Notes: generated by a model from the letters alone, not told the origin. Shown: positions 16,261 to 24,539, numbered from the stretch's first letter. The stretch is 64,000 nt of DNA from Corynebacterium auriscanis (GCF_030408435.1 NZ_CP047046.1:1842572-1906571); one strand, 5' to 3'. Translations and numbers: made by a program.

Positions 16261-16261
16261 T

Positions 16262-18745
16262 TTACTCGCTGGAGCTAAATCGAACATTCGAGCGCACCCT
16301 CTTGAACATGCGCTGGCGCCCGTAGATCGGTAACCGCTGCCTCTTCCCTGTGTCTTCCCAGTTCTCCAGTTGCTGAATGATCGCTGTGATTTCGTGTGAG
16401 TCGATCTTCCGCATGGAGTCTGGGTCGCGGTTGAAGCATTCCGCCCAGATTTCGATTTTGGACACCTGGTGGCGTTGGACTAGGGGGCCTATGGGTTGGT
16501 CTGTCCCGTCGAATGGGTTGTCGCTGACTTTGCCTGTGGCGAGGAACATGCGCCGCATGGTTAGTGGTATGTGGTCCCAGTTGTCGGGGATTGGGGTGTC
16601 GAGGTATTCGGCGACGATGCCGACGCGGTCGTCTGCTTCGACTGCTTCGGCTTGGGCTTCGAGTGCGGCTTGGGCGATGTCGCCTTCGAGGTAGAGTTTT
16701 TCTCCTTTCTGTTCGTAGTGTTTGGCTTCTGCCCAGATTTGTTTGAGGGTGTCGTCGGTGAGGGTGTTGACGGGGGTTGTGGCGTTGCCGGTGACGTTGA
16801 TGGTCCACCACCTGCGGTTGCCGGTGGGGTCGCGGAGGAAGCCTTCGGTGGCGTTGGTGGATCCGACGATGATGCCTTGGCGGGGGTGGGATTCGACGGT
16901 GCGGCCGTAGGCTGCGCGGTATTTGTCGTCGGTGCGGGAGACGAAGCCTTTGACGGTTTCGGCGTCCATTTTGCGCATGCCGGCGAGTTCTGCGATTTCG
17001 ACGATGAGGTTGCCGAGGAGTTTTTCGGCTCCGGTTTTGTCTCTCATGTCGGTGATGGTGAGGGCGTCGGAGAACCATTGGCCGCCGAGTTTGGCGAAGA
17101 TGGTGGATTTTCCGATTCCTTGGGGTCCGACGAGGGTGAGGACGTGGTCGAATTTGCAGCCGGGTTTGTATGTGCGTCTTACGGCTGCGACGAGTGTTTT
17201 GCGTGTTACGGCGTGTGTGTAGGGGGTGTTGGGTGCGCCGAGGGTGTTGACGAGGAGTGTGTCGACGCGTGGTGTGCCGTCCCATGGTGGGAGGGTGTTG
17301 AAGAAGTCGCGGACGGGGTGGAATGCGCGTGTGGTGGCTGCGGCTTGGAGTCCGTCTGTCATTTTGTGGGGGCCGTAGAGGCCGTTGTAGGTGTGGGTGA
17401 TGTAGGCGCGGAGTTGGGCTTCGTCGTTGTCTGTCCAGCCGGGTTTGAGTTGTCTCCAGGGGAGCATGCCGGGGTCTCGGACTTCGATGCGTTCGGCGTG
17501 TTCGTTGTAGGAGATGTGGTTGAGGTGGGGGTCGTGGGTGAAGATGTGGATCCAGTTGGTGAGGGTGTCGGCGAAGGTTCCGTCTTTTTTGGTTTCGAGT
17601 TGGGCGAGCCAGTCGGTGCTGGTGGTGTCATTGTTGTTGTCCTTGTTCTTGTTTTTGGTGGTTTCGGTGGTGTGGAACAGTTGTTGGGCTAGTTCCATTT
17701 GGTGTTGTGCGTTGTTGAGTTTGGTGGGGTTGTCGCCCTCGATGAGGTTGGTCATCGCGGTGTAGGAGGGCAGTCGGTTGGTTGGGGTGTTTTCTGGTGT
17801 GGTGGCGTCGAGGTGGCCGTAGGTGTGGATGCGGACGAGGTCGAAGGCGTTGACGAGTGTTCCGCTGATGGGGTCGGTGGCGTGCTGGGAGTAGGCGTGG
17901 AGGCCGTTGTCGTAGACGATGAGCCCGTTAGCTGAGCTGCCGTGGGCGTACGTGTAGCGGTTTTTTGTGGTGCCGGGTGTGTAGATGTCTGGGAGGAACT
18001 TCGCGATTGCTTGGGGGATTGCGTAGGTGCGGCAGAAGGCTCCGATGAGGCCGGGTTTTTCTCTGGGGTCTTGGACTTGTCCGTTGTGTTGTTGTTGGCG
18101 GTGGATGGTTTCGGTTGTGGTGCCTGGCCATGTGGTGGCGTCCATCCATTGGCTGTAGCGGGCGAGGTAGGTGTCGGGGTCGAGGTCTGGTTTGGTGCTG
18201 CTGTCGGTGAGGAATTCGCCGTCGGTGCAGACGGCGGACCAGTACATGAAGCGTTCTGGTTGGAATGTGGTGGGGTCGAACCATGTGAGGCCGGGGTTTG
18301 CGTCTTCGGCGATGCGTCGGCTGATGGCGGCGTATTCGTCGGGTGTGATGTTGCGTTGGAGCCAGACGAAGATGCGCCAGCGTGGGTGTTGGGGGGTGTG
18401 GCTGGCGGTGGTGGCGGCGAACCAGCCGAAGGGCCAGGTTTTTTTGAGGTGTTGGGTGAGGGTGGTGGGGGCGTTGTCGATGTCGAGTGTGATGAATGAT
18501 CGTTCGAGGACGTTGCCTTTTTTGCGGCGTCCGTTTTTGAGGTGGCCTCCGACGAATCCGCCGACGTCTTTGAGGTTGTCTTTGTGGTTTTTGGGGAGTT
18601 GGTGGTATTTGGCGGTGGTGGTGTTGATGGTTTTTGGGTTGCAGATGTGGTTGATGAGGGCGTGTGTGTCGGTGTGGGTGTTGGTCCAGGTGGTTGAGCG
18701 CCGGTTGGTGGCGGTGGAGATGGTGAGTTCGCGTGGGGCGCTCAT
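16262..18745 (-). CDS. Primase-helicase, VapE-type C-terminal ATPase
   Basis: An 827-residue protein. The N-terminal part (about 1-330) has features of an archaeo-eukaryotic primase-like domain: 'SFITLDIDNAPTTL' with the metal-binding DxD-like motif and 'HPRWRIFVWL'. The C-terminal part carries the virulence-associated protein E ATPase: Walker A 'VGPQGIGKST' (near 535), 'NLIVEIAELAGM', then 'DKYRAAYGR' and 'GSTNATEGFLRD'. It should open the origin and prime replication. The start at 18745 has AAGGAG at the right distance. Confidence 0.8.
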   Translation of the reverse strand: MSAPRELTISTATNRRSTTWTNTHTDTHALINHICNPKTINTTTAKYHQLPKNHKDNLKDVGGFVGGHLKNGRRKKGNVLERSFITLDIDNAPTTLTQHLKKTWPFGWFAATTASHTPQHPRWRIFVWLQRNITPDEYAAISRRIAEDANPGLTWFDPTTFQPERFMYWSAVCTDGEFLTDSSTKPDLDPDTYLARYSQWMDATTWPGTTTETIHRQQQHNGQVQDPREKPGLIGAFCRTYAIPQAIAKFLPDIYTPGTTKNRYTYAHGSSANGLIVYDNGLHAYSQHATDPISGTLVNAFDLVRIHTYGHLDATTPENTPTNRLPSYTAMTNLIEGDNPTKLNNAQHQMELAQQLFHTTETTKNKNKDNNNDTTSTDWLAQLETKKDGTFADTLTNWIHIFTHDPHLNHISYNEHAERIEVRDPGMLPWRQLKPGWTDNDEAQLRAYITHTYNGLYGPHKMTDGLQAAATTRAFHPVRDFFNTLPPWDGTPRVDTLLVNTLGAPNTPYTHAVTRKTLVAAVRRTYKPGCKFDHVLTLVGPQGIGKSTIFAKLGGQWFSDALTITDMRDKTGAEKLLGNLIVEIAELAGMRKMDAETVKGFVSRTDDKYRAAYGRTVESHPRQGIIVGSTNATEGFLRDPTGNRRWWTINVTGNATTPVNTLTDDTLKQIWAEAKHYEQKGEKLYLEGDIAQAALEAQAEAVEADDRVGIVAEYLDTPIPDNWDHIPLTMRRMFLATGKVSDNPFDGTDQPIGPLVQRHQVSKIEIWAECFNRDPDSMRKIDSHEITAIIQQLENWEDTGKRQRLPIYGRQRMFKRVRSNVRFSSSE

Positions 18746-18850
18746 GAGTGGGTCTCCTTTTCTTTTTGGTTGTGTGTTGTGCCCGGTTCCGCCGTGACGC
18801 GGGTGTCCGCCTTGTGCGGAGGCCGGGCTGTTTGGGGTGGGTTGGGGTTG

Positions 18851-19465
18851 TTAGAAGCCGAGGTTTTGGGTGTCGGCTCCTGGGGTGGACCATGGGCTGT
18901 TGTTGCCGGTGGTGTTGTTGTTGACGACTCCGAAGACATCTTCGGCTTTTGGTGGTTCTACGCCGAGGCGTTCGCCGTCTTTGACTTTTTGCACTCCGAT
19001 GAGGGAGGCGGATACGCCCCTGTTGCCGCTGTTGGAGTAGCCGTAGAATTCGATGGCCATGTTGACGTAGCAGCCTGAGTAGACTTCGTCGGGGTCGATG
19101 ATGGGTTGGCGTTGGGCGTTGACGACGATGGGTTGTTTTTTGTTTTTGGCGGCGATGAAGTAGTGGCCTGCGAATTCTTGGCCGCGGGGCTCGCCGCTGT
19201 CGTTGGGGGTGTCACCGTCGCGTAGGGGTGGGTATTTGGTGTGGGTGGGGTCGATGGGTTGGTTGAATAAGTGTCGGGAGACTCCGTCGTCGACTGCTGC
19301 CTTGATGGCCTGGTTGACGGTGTTGATGGCGTCGGTGTTGGTTTTGTCGATGAGGAGGGTGGCGGAGTATTTGGGTTCGGCTTGGTCGTTGGGGGCGTGT
19401 GGGGTGTTGAGGTGGGCGTAGGAGAGGCGTCCGTAGATGGTTACGGTGCGTTGGTTGATGGCCAT
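18851..19465 (-). CDS. DUF2815-family phage ssDNA-binding-like protein
   Basis: A 204-residue protein with the family pattern: 'GRLSYAHLNTPH', 'PKYSATLLIDKTN', 'HYFIAAKNKKQPIVV', 'EVYSGCYVNMAIEFYGYSN' and 'GNRGVSASLIGVQKV'. Members are predicted OB-fold, single-strand DNA-binding proteins and always travel with DUF2800 proteins in phage replication modules. The gene lies between the DUF2800 gene and the primase-helicase. Confidence 0.85.
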   Translation of the reverse strand: MAINQRTVTIYGRLSYAHLNTPHAPNDQAEPKYSATLLIDKTNTDAINTVNQAIKAAVDDGVSRHLFNQPIDPTHTKYPPLRDGDTPNDSGEPRGQEFAGHYFIAAKNKKQPIVVNAQRQPIIDPDEVYSGCYVNMAIEFYGYSNSGNRGVSASLIGVQKVKDGERLGVEPPKAEDVFGVVNNNTTGNNSPWSTPGADTQNLGF

Positions 19466-19576
19466 GGTTGTGTGTCCTTTCTTGGACGTTGGGTTATCCG
19501 GTTTTTTCGGATAACTGGGGATGGGTTTGGGGGTGGCTGGTGGATCGTCGCGACTAGCAGCAGGAAGGGGGTGGTG

Positions 19577-19798
19577 TTACGCCACCTCCTCATCGCGGGT
19601 GGTGGTCATGTTGTCGTCTAGTTCGTTGAGGTCGACGCGGATAACACGCCGCCCCATGCGGTAGCCGGTCAATTCCCCCCGGGCTATCTGCGTGCGGATA
19701 GTGTTCACGTGGCAGGCTGCGTACTCCGCTGCCTGTTTGATCGTTGCGTATCGGCGTGGCTTATCAGTGGTGACCTCGTCGGTGCGTTTCTGGGTCAT
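19577..19798 (-). CDS. Excisionase-like HTH protein
   Basis: A 73-residue protein with 'RYATIKQAAEYAACHVNTIRTQ' followed by 'GELTGYRMGRRVIRVDLNEL', the helix-turn-helix and wing of the excisionase/MerR-like family. It lies in the replication operon rather than next to the integrase, so it may regulate transcription; an excision role is possible. The intergenic 111 nt to the next gene holds its binding site and little else. Confidence 0.7.
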   Translation of the reverse strand: MTQKRTDEVTTDKPRRYATIKQAAEYAACHVNTIRTQIARGELTGYRMGRRVIRVDLNELDDNMTTTRDEEVA

Positions 19799-19816
19799 TT
19801 TTGTTTCCTTTCTTAG

Positions 19817-19990
19817 TTATTTGATGTGGACGGTCGCGGTGCAGATGTACCCGTGGATGTCTTTTGCGTCGTGTTCGTCTATGTCGTCGATGGCGTCGAT
19901 GACGTCCATGTAGTCGCAGTCGCGGAGTATGTTTTGCGCGAGCCAGCGGGCTGACGCTTTGTTGTCTGCGTCGGTGCGTGCCTGGGTCAC
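19817..19990 (-). CDS. Small acidic phage protein, 57 aa
   Basis: A GTG at 19990 overlaps the stop of the DUF2800 gene (GTGA) and the frame ends at TAA 19817-19819. The protein is strongly acidic in the middle (VIDAIDDIDEHDAKDI). It is real by coupling but has no recognisable family. A DNA-mimic function could be imagined from the charge, but this is speculation. Confidence 0.55.
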   Translation of the reverse strand: MTQARTDADNKASARWLAQNILRDCDYMDVIDAIDDIDEHDAKDIHGYICTATVHIK

Positions 19991-21171
19991 TCTGGTTCCT
20001 TTCCGAGTTCATGGAATACGTTGTCGGCTGTCGCCACGCTCAGCTCCGGCCGTTTATCTGATGCGGGCACGAGCGTTGGTTTCCCTGCGGGTTTTTCGAT
20101 GAACTCGCCAAGGAGCGTGTCGAATTGTTTCTTCCCGAGGAGTTTCGTCAGATCGGTCAGGCCGAGCAGGGTGCGTTTGTAGGGGTCGTGTCCGGCGTTT
20201 TCGACGGCCTGGGCGACAGCGGTGGTGTCGGTGAACCGGCGGACTGAGCGGCCTTCGACAAGCTTCAACCCCGGATACGTGCGCCCGTCATTGGCCTGTT
20301 CGAGGGCGTGCTTTTCGACTTTGGTGAGCCATTTCTTCAGTTCGCCGGAGTGGGTGACGATCGTGGCGATTTGTTCGTCGGTGAGGGTGTCCGGGTCGGG
20401 TGCTGCGGGCACACCTGGGCTGGTCGTTGGGATCGCGTCGAAGTATTGGGTGGCGATTGCGGGGCACTGTGCTGCGTGTTTGCAGAAGGTGCACCACTGG
20501 CCGGGGGTCAGTTCGCCCTCCCCTGCTGCTGCGAGGTGGGCGCGGGGTTCGACCACATCGCGTGCCCAGGTGGTCAGTTCTTCCACGCTGGTTTCATCGA
20601 CGCTGATGTTGTTGAGGCGTGGTTGGAAGATGACCATGCGCACGGTCTTTATGTTGTAGATCATGCCGTAGCGGGCGAGTGCGCCGAGGGCGTACAGCCT
20701 CATTTGTGGGTTGTTCTTGGCTGAGACTTCGACGCCTTTGCCGTATTTCAGGTCGACGATGGTCATGGTGTCGTCGCCGACGATGACCGCGTCGCCGGTG
20801 CCGAAGCCGTCGGGGACGATGTGGGAGAAGTCGAGGCGTTCTTCGATGGAGAGGAACGCGGCGGGGCTGGTCTCCTTGGTGCGGGTGAGTTCGGCCATGA
20901 CGTGGTCGGCGTAGGCGTCGGTGTGGTCCTCCATTTCTTCGTCGTGCCAGGTGGATGTGGGGCGGGTGGTGTCGGTGCCGAGGTGGTTGCGGAGTTTGTG
21001 TTCGGCGAGTTCGTGGGCTGCGGTGCCTTGGTCGGCGGCGTCTGATGATGTGTCGGGGTAGCGGGTTTCGATTAGGGCGGAGGGGGTGCAGTTGAGCCAT
21101 CTGTTGGCGCCGGATGCGGAGAGGAGGGCGTGGTCTCGGTCGGCGTGTCCTGCGGGTGGTTTGTGGGTCAT
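19987..21171 (-). CDS. DUF2800-family RecB-like nuclease
   Basis: About 394 residues from ATG 21171 (ATGA overlap with the upstream gene). 'HALLSASGANRWLNCTPSALIE' is the usual N terminus of this family; 'GTAAHELAEHKL', 'DAVIVGDDTMTIVDLKYGKG' (the Asp and D-x-K of the PD-(D/E)xK site) and 'WCTFCKHAAQC' (with the upstream Cys, a likely Fe-S cluster set) complete the RecB-like nuclease. It works with the DUF2815 protein in phage recombination-dependent replication. Confidence 0.85.
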   Translation of the reverse strand: MTHKPPAGHADRDHALLSASGANRWLNCTPSALIETRYPDTSSDAADQGTAAHELAEHKLRNHLGTDTTRPTSTWHDEEMEDHTDAYADHVMAELTRTKETSPAAFLSIEERLDFSHIVPDGFGTGDAVIVGDDTMTIVDLKYGKGVEVSAKNNPQMRLYALGALARYGMIYNIKTVRMVIFQPRLNNISVDETSVEELTTWARDVVEPRAHLAAAGEGELTPGQWCTFCKHAAQCPAIATQYFDAIPTTSPGVPAAPDPDTLTDEQIATIVTHSGELKKWLTKVEKHALEQANDGRTYPGLKLVEGRSVRRFTDTTAVAQAVENAGHDPYKRTLLGLTDLTKLLGKKQFDTLLGEFIEKPAGKPTLVPASDKRPELSVATADNVFHELGKEPE

Positions 21172-21551
21172 TGTGCGAGTTGGATTTCTGTGAGGTGGGT
21201 TTGGATGAGGTCCCATGCTTGGGGGATGTTGTTGGTTGGGAGGGTGGTTATGTTGGTGATGTTGAGGGTTGGGAAGAGGGTGTTTTGGATCCAGTCGACG
21301 CCTTCGGCTTGGGCGATGGTGCGGAGCGCGGTTTGGATGTCTGGCATTGTGGGGGTTGGTTCTGGGATGTCGTCTTCTTCTGGTGGTGTGCGGGTGGGGT
21401 CCGTTGGTGCCTGTGCTGGTGCTGGTGGTTGTGCTGGTGCTGGTTTTTCGGGTTGTGGCTGGGTGGCCTTGATCGTGTCGTGTGCTTCGACCAGGCCAGT
21501 GATGGCGATCTCGAGGAGCTTCAATGTGAGGTCTTTTGTCATCCATGACAT
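21168..21551 (-). CDS. Hypothetical phage protein, 127 aa, Pro/Ala linker
   Basis: Starts MSWMTKDLTLKLLEI with AAAGGA upstream. A short helical N terminus is joined by a proline/alanine/glutamine linker (about 32-65) to a C-terminal helical part with 'DIQTALRTIAQAEGVDWIQN'. Such two-part proteins occur beside DUF2800 in phages, sometimes as fork accessory factors, but I cannot name it. Confidence 0.55.
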   Translation of the reverse strand: MSWMTKDLTLKLLEIAITGLVEAHDTIKATQPQPEKPAPAQPPAPAQAPTDPTRTPPEEDDIPEPTPTMPDIQTALRTIAQAEGVDWIQNTLFPTLNITNITTLPTNNIPQAWDLIQTHLTEIQLAQ

Positions 21552-21566
21552 GGGAATCTGTGTCCT

Positions 21567-21728
21567 TTACTGGTGGTTGAGGGTGGCGTCACCGTGTGGG
21601 GTGAGTCGGTAGGTGTTGTCGTGGTGGTCGAGGGCGATGTAGCCGTCGTCGGCGAGTTCGTGGAGGAGTCGCTTTGGTATGGGTTTGCCTTGGGCGAAGC
21701 GTGTGAGTGGGTCGTGTGGGTAGTGCAT
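21567..21728 (-). CDS. Small phage protein, 53 aa
   Basis: Starts at ATG 21728 after AAGGAG. The protein MHYPHDPLTRFAQG ... ends 'DGYIALDHHDNTYRLTPHGD', which resembles the second half of a winged helix (a strand-turn-strand wing after a helix). It could be a minimal DNA-binding protein. No family recognised. Confidence 0.5.
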   Translation of the reverse strand: MHYPHDPLTRFAQGKPIPKRLLHELADDGYIALDHHDNTYRLTPHGDATLNHQ

Positions 21729-21739
21729 GGGTTGGCTCC

Positions 21740-21775
21740 TTATTGGCTGGTGGGGTGGTCGATGGTGTTGGTCAT
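21740..21775 (-). CDS. Eleven-codon coupled ORF (possible leader peptide)
   Basis: ATG at 21775 overlaps the stop of the 175-aa gene (ATGA) and TAA ends it at 21740-21742. It has AAAGGA upstream, and its stop region carries the AAGGAG of the next gene. The predicted peptide is MTNTIDHPTSQ. It may only serve to relay ribosomes to the next gene. Confidence 0.35.
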   Translation of the reverse strand: MTNTIDHPTSQ

Positions 21776-22299
21776 GCTGCGATCCTTTCTTTCGAGGAGT
21801 GGAGGATTCGACGCGCGTTAGCAGCGTGGACCCTGCAAAACGTGGCTTCCGCCATCGGGTCGTATGTGCCTGCGGCGAGGCACCCCTCATAGACGCAGGG
21901 CGTTAGTGCGTATGGGTCGGGGTGGCACAGTTGGTCCCCGCCGAGTTGCTTCAGCCGGTCGATCACTTCGGGCTTCGGTACCTTGCGCACTTTGACTCCC
22001 GAAAGGTGATGGGCAGAGGTGCCGACCAGCTTGGCGAGTCCCTCATAGGTGTGGCCGAGCGCCTTTAGCTGCGATACATAATGCGTTTCGTTCCTGATGT
22101 GATCGGGGAGGAACTCGACGCGGTTGAGGGCGCTGATGATGCGGTCTTCGACCTCGGCGCGGAATGTGTGCCCATCACGCAGTTCGTACACTTGTTTTTT
22201 CGTGAGCTCGAAAAGCTGTCCTATGGCGGTCGGTCCCCACCCGAGGGCGAGGAGTTTTTTCACGCAGATTTGCAGGCGGGCGTTGTCCTCGAAGTTCAT
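21772..22299 (-). CDS. HTH-type phage protein with Cys/His cluster, 175 aa
   Basis: Starts MNFEDNARLQICVKK at 22299 (ATGA overlap upstream). Two helix-turn-helix-like regions are visible: 'GWGPTAIGQLFELTKKQVYEL' near residue 20 (shown in part) and 'YEGLAKLVGTSAHHLSGVK' near 85. The C-terminal third has CVYEGC and a later FCRVHA, a set that could bind zinc. It is probably a DNA-binding early regulator. No named family. Confidence 0.55.
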   Translation of the reverse strand: MNFEDNARLQICVKKLLALGWGPTAIGQLFELTKKQVYELRDGHTFRAEVEDRIISALNRVEFLPDHIRNETHYVSQLKALGHTYEGLAKLVGTSAHHLSGVKVRKVPKPEVIDRLKQLGGDQLCHPDPYALTPCVYEGCLAAGTYDPMAEATFCRVHAANARRILHSSKERIAA

Positions 22300-22415
22300 A
22301 GGATTACCGCCAGGGCGATGAGGGCTGTGAAGAAGATGATGGTGAAGATGATGTGTGCGACTGGGCTGGGCAATGGCGTCCCTAAGTCGCGCTCGTATGG
22401 GTCGATGAGTGGCAT
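22296..22415 (-). CDS. Small membrane protein, 39 aa
   Basis: ATG at 22415 overlaps the upstream TAA (TAATG) and its TGA overlaps the next start. The protein starts MPLIDPYERDLGTP and has one membrane helix (IIFTIIFFTALIALAVIL) at its C terminus. Coupling on both sides supports translation. It forms a pair with the preceding 80-aa membrane protein. Confidence 0.55.
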   Translation of the reverse strand: MPLIDPYERDLGTPLPSPVAHIIFTIIFFTALIALAVIL

Positions 22416-22657
22416 TAGAAGATGAGCCTCCATGTGTTGTAGGTGATGAGGGTGATTCCGAGTATGGCGATGAGGGCGAGTAGGGTGCCGGTGAAGCAGG
22501 TTTCGAATTTCCGGTAGAACCGCTCCCTGCGCAAGGCCTTTTCGTCTTCTTCGAGCCACTGGTCAATCTCGGCGATCATGCGCACATGGTCGCGCCACAC
22601 CTCGGTGTCGCGAGGCAAGAAGATCCGATCGAACGGTGACGTCTGGTCGTGCCTCAT
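22415..22657 (-). CDS. Small membrane protein, 80 aa
   Basis: Starts MRHDQTSPFDRIFL, has a charged helical middle (EIDQWLEEDEKALRRERF) and one C-terminal membrane helix (LLALIAILGITLITYNTW). Lies between the HTH gene and the 39-aa membrane protein, coupled to both. No family recognised; early phage membrane proteins of this kind often affect host functions or superinfection. Confidence 0.55.
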   Translation of the reverse strand: MRHDQTSPFDRIFLPRDTEVWRDHVRMIAEIDQWLEEDEKALRRERFYRKFETCFTGTLLALIAILGITLITYNTWRLIF

Positions 22658-22899
22658 GCCGCGGCCTCCTGTGGCAGGTAGCGGTCAAGTTCGCTGTAGT
22701 CGATGCTGTATTTGCAGTTTTTGCGTTCTTGGGAGGCAGGTAAGTCTCCGCGTGCGCAGGCTTTCCAGATGGTCATGCGGTGCTTGCCGGTGATCTTGGC
22801 GAAGTCAGTGATGGTGAGTGTTGCTGTGCGCTTGTCTGGACCAAGCACTAGCTCGATGGTTTCCATGAGCTCTTTAGCGCGTTGTTTGGTAATCTTCAT
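22654..22899 (-). CDS. HTH regulator/excisionase-like protein
   Basis: About 82 residues from ATG 22899. 'TITDFAKITGKHRMTIWKACA' (partly shown) is a helix-turn-helix, and 'GDLPASQERKNCKYSIDYSELDRYL' supplies the wing. This resembles small excisionase-type proteins near the head of the early operon. The first gene transcribed after the long gap at 22918-23461. Confidence 0.6.
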   Translation of the reverse strand: MKITKQRAKELMETIELVLGPDKRTATLTITDFAKITGKHRMTIWKACARGDLPASQERKNCKYSIDYSELDRYLPQEAAA

Positions 22900-22917
22900 T
22901 GCGACTGTTCCTTTCAA

Positions 22918-23461
22918 ATAGTCGTTTTCTTTTAGGGCCCCATTCCGCTGCCACGGGTGGGGCCTTTGTGTGTGTTGGGGGGGGTGTGCAGCGCGCGGAG
23001 CCCGTCAGAAAGGCGAGACCGGGCTCATAGGTGCTTGCTTGGCCAGGAACGTCGGGAACTGGCTTTCACACACCCCCTTGTGCCCACGACGGGATTCGAA
23101 CCCGTCTGCACGTCATCCGGCGCGCGCCTGTGGCGTGGTCGGCGGCGTACTTGCACCTGTGTGGGCCTTGGGGTGAGAGGTCACACGCTGTTTCCTCATG
23201 CCCGGCGCGACCCTAGGCATGGTGTAGGTCGGGGTCTTTCGGGTCATGGCGCGTCTGAACACCGGCGCTCGCTGAAAGGTCGTCCCGCCCCGTAGTGTGC
23301 GGTGTGCTTCTCGATTGAGTTGTCAAATATCACGGGCGTGTGCCCTTGTGCCCCACCAGAGCATGATTCTGGGCGTGTCCAAGGTTGGGGCTGTTACGTC
23401 ACGGTGACGGTTATTTTTGGTATGGCTCGTCCAGGCTTCCCCTCCCAGACGAACCAGACGA
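22918..23461. other. Gene-free early-region gap
   Basis: This 544-nt stretch between antirepressor and HTH gene has no convincing coding frame. It contains a hairpin (GGCCCCA/TGGGGCC, about 22937-22970), a tRNA-like acceptor/T-arm element (23081-23166), and a short palindrome CGTCAC-G-GTGACG near 23397-23409 that could be a regulator site. It probably holds the early promoter. Confidence 0.5.
23081..23166 (-). other. tRNA-like element with paired acceptor and T arm
   Basis: On the minus strand, GCCCACA at the 5' side pairs six of seven bases with CGTGGGC at the 3' side, and a perfect T arm ACGGG-TTCGAAT-CCCGT sits directly before the 3' acceptor strand. The 54 nt between do not fold into clear D and anticodon arms. 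The total of 86 nt would fit a long-variable-arm tRNA. I treat it as a degenerate or mimic tRNA and assign no anticodon. Confidence 0.4.
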
Positions 23462-24229
23462 TTATGCGGCTGTGTCGTAGTACTTGTTCCAGACCCGCTC
23501 CATGAGAGGACGGTCTGCTTCGGTGTAGGCGTTAACATGGCGAACCTGACCGTTAGGAAGGTTCAGCGGATACTTCTCCGGTTCCGTGCCATGTTCAAGG
23601 GTGTAGGCAGCCTTCATGCGCTTGCCGAATACGCCCGAGACCGACTTGAGTTTCTTTTGCGAGAGGTTCTTTTCTGCAAGGAAATCCGAGGTGTACAGTG
23701 GCCTGTCCTTAGCTTCCAGCTCTGGCGCTTCACCTAGACCCCGGGCGAGGATGATTCGCGCCTTGGCTTCTAGGTGTTCGTCACGGATGAGACCCTTGGC
23801 TGCTTGGCAGAGTTCCATCTGAGAGCGGGCCTGGAAGATCAAGGCGTTGATCTGGTGTTCGTTGGCGCGGGGGTTGATTGCGCCGCCTTTCGCCCAGTAG
23901 GACTCGATGACGTCGGCGATCTCTGCTTGGTATGCCACGACGAGAGGGCGGGCTTCTTCGGATACTCGGTTTTCGTCGATGGTGGCGAGCCACATCGTCA
24001 GGGTGCGTAGGTCGATGCAAGTCATTTCCCGCGACTTTCCATCTCCCGCCACGACCGAAACGGCGGAAAGGTTAGCCCACGACTTTTCCTTTAGCTTTTT
24101 GAGTTGACGACTGTAGTCGACACCCAAGTTTTCAACTATGGGCTTGAGGGCCACAGTTGGTTTCCCGTCTAGCTGTACCGACTGGACCGTTTGCCCGTGA
24201 AACGGGATGGATGCGAGTTGATTACTCAT
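23462..24229 (-). CDS. Phage antirepressor, P22 AR N-terminal family
   Basis: A 255-residue protein. Residues 1-115 match the phage antirepressor N-terminal domain: 'IPFHGQTVQSVQLDGKPTVA', 'VENLGVDYSRQLKKLK' and 'CIDLRTLTMWLATIDENRV'. The C-terminal part has 'SQKKLKSVSGVFGKRMKAAY' and 'HVNAYTEADRPLM', usual for the second half of such proteins. Antirepressors inactivate the prophage repressor and trigger lytic growth. Its place between Cro-like gene and early operon fits. Confidence 0.8.
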   Translation of the reverse strand: MSNQLASIPFHGQTVQSVQLDGKPTVALKPIVENLGVDYSRQLKKLKEKSWANLSAVSVVAGDGKSREMTCIDLRTLTMWLATIDENRVSEEARPLVVAYQAEIADVIESYWAKGGAINPRANEHQINALIFQARSQMELCQAAKGLIRDEHLEAKARIILARGLGEAPELEAKDRPLYTSDFLAEKNLSQKKLKSVSGVFGKRMKAAYTLEHGTEPEKYPLNLPNGQVRHVNAYTEADRPLMERVWNKYYDTAA

Positions 24230-24268
24230 GGTGTAGTCTCCTTAGTGACTGTTCGATTTTCTCTTGAG

Positions 24269-24296
24269 GCCCCTGTTCCAGCAGGGGCTTTTCTTA
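24269..24296 (+). terminator. Hairpin between antirepressor and Cro-like genes
   Basis: GGCCCCTG and CAGGGGC form a stem with a short loop, followed on the plus strand by CTTTTCTT. Oriented as a plus-strand terminator it would block readthrough toward the lysogeny promoter; it might also modulate leftward transcription. Confidence 0.45.
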
Positions 24297-24539
24297 TGCC
24301 GCTAGGTCATAGATCGGCTCGAAATAGCCGATGATGTAGTCCTCGTCGCCCTGAAGTGCGCTGACTTTGAGCGCTAGGCGGGCGCTGACCAATGCTCCGG
24401 CTCGGACGCGCTGCAAGTCCTCTTCTTTGATTCCGATTGCTGCTGCGAGCTGTGAATCGGTGGTGAGATTCCTTGACCGCATGATGTGGTCTAGTGCGCC
24501 CTCACGGAAGCGGTAACGCGGCGCTTGAGTGGCAATCAC
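24294..24539 (-). CDS. Cro-like HTH regulator
   Basis: 81 residues from a GTG at 24539 with a perfect AAAGGAGG site; the longer frame from 24599 lacks a site. 'RFREGALDHIMRSRNLTTDS', 'QLAAAIGIKEEDLQRVRAG' and 'SARLALKVSALQG' form an Xre/Cro-type five-helix DNA-binding fold. It is the first leftward gene from the control region, divergent from the repressor, the classic cro position. Confidence 0.7.
   Translation of the reverse strand: MIATQAPRYRFREGALDHIMRSRNLTTDSQLAAAIGIKEEDLQRVRAGALVSARLALKVSALQGDEDYIIGYFEPIYDLAA

Noticed and set aside
23081..23166. Functional tRNA gene
   Set aside because: Acceptor and T arm fit, but D and anticodon arms cannot be drawn convincingly, so it is listed only as tRNA-like.
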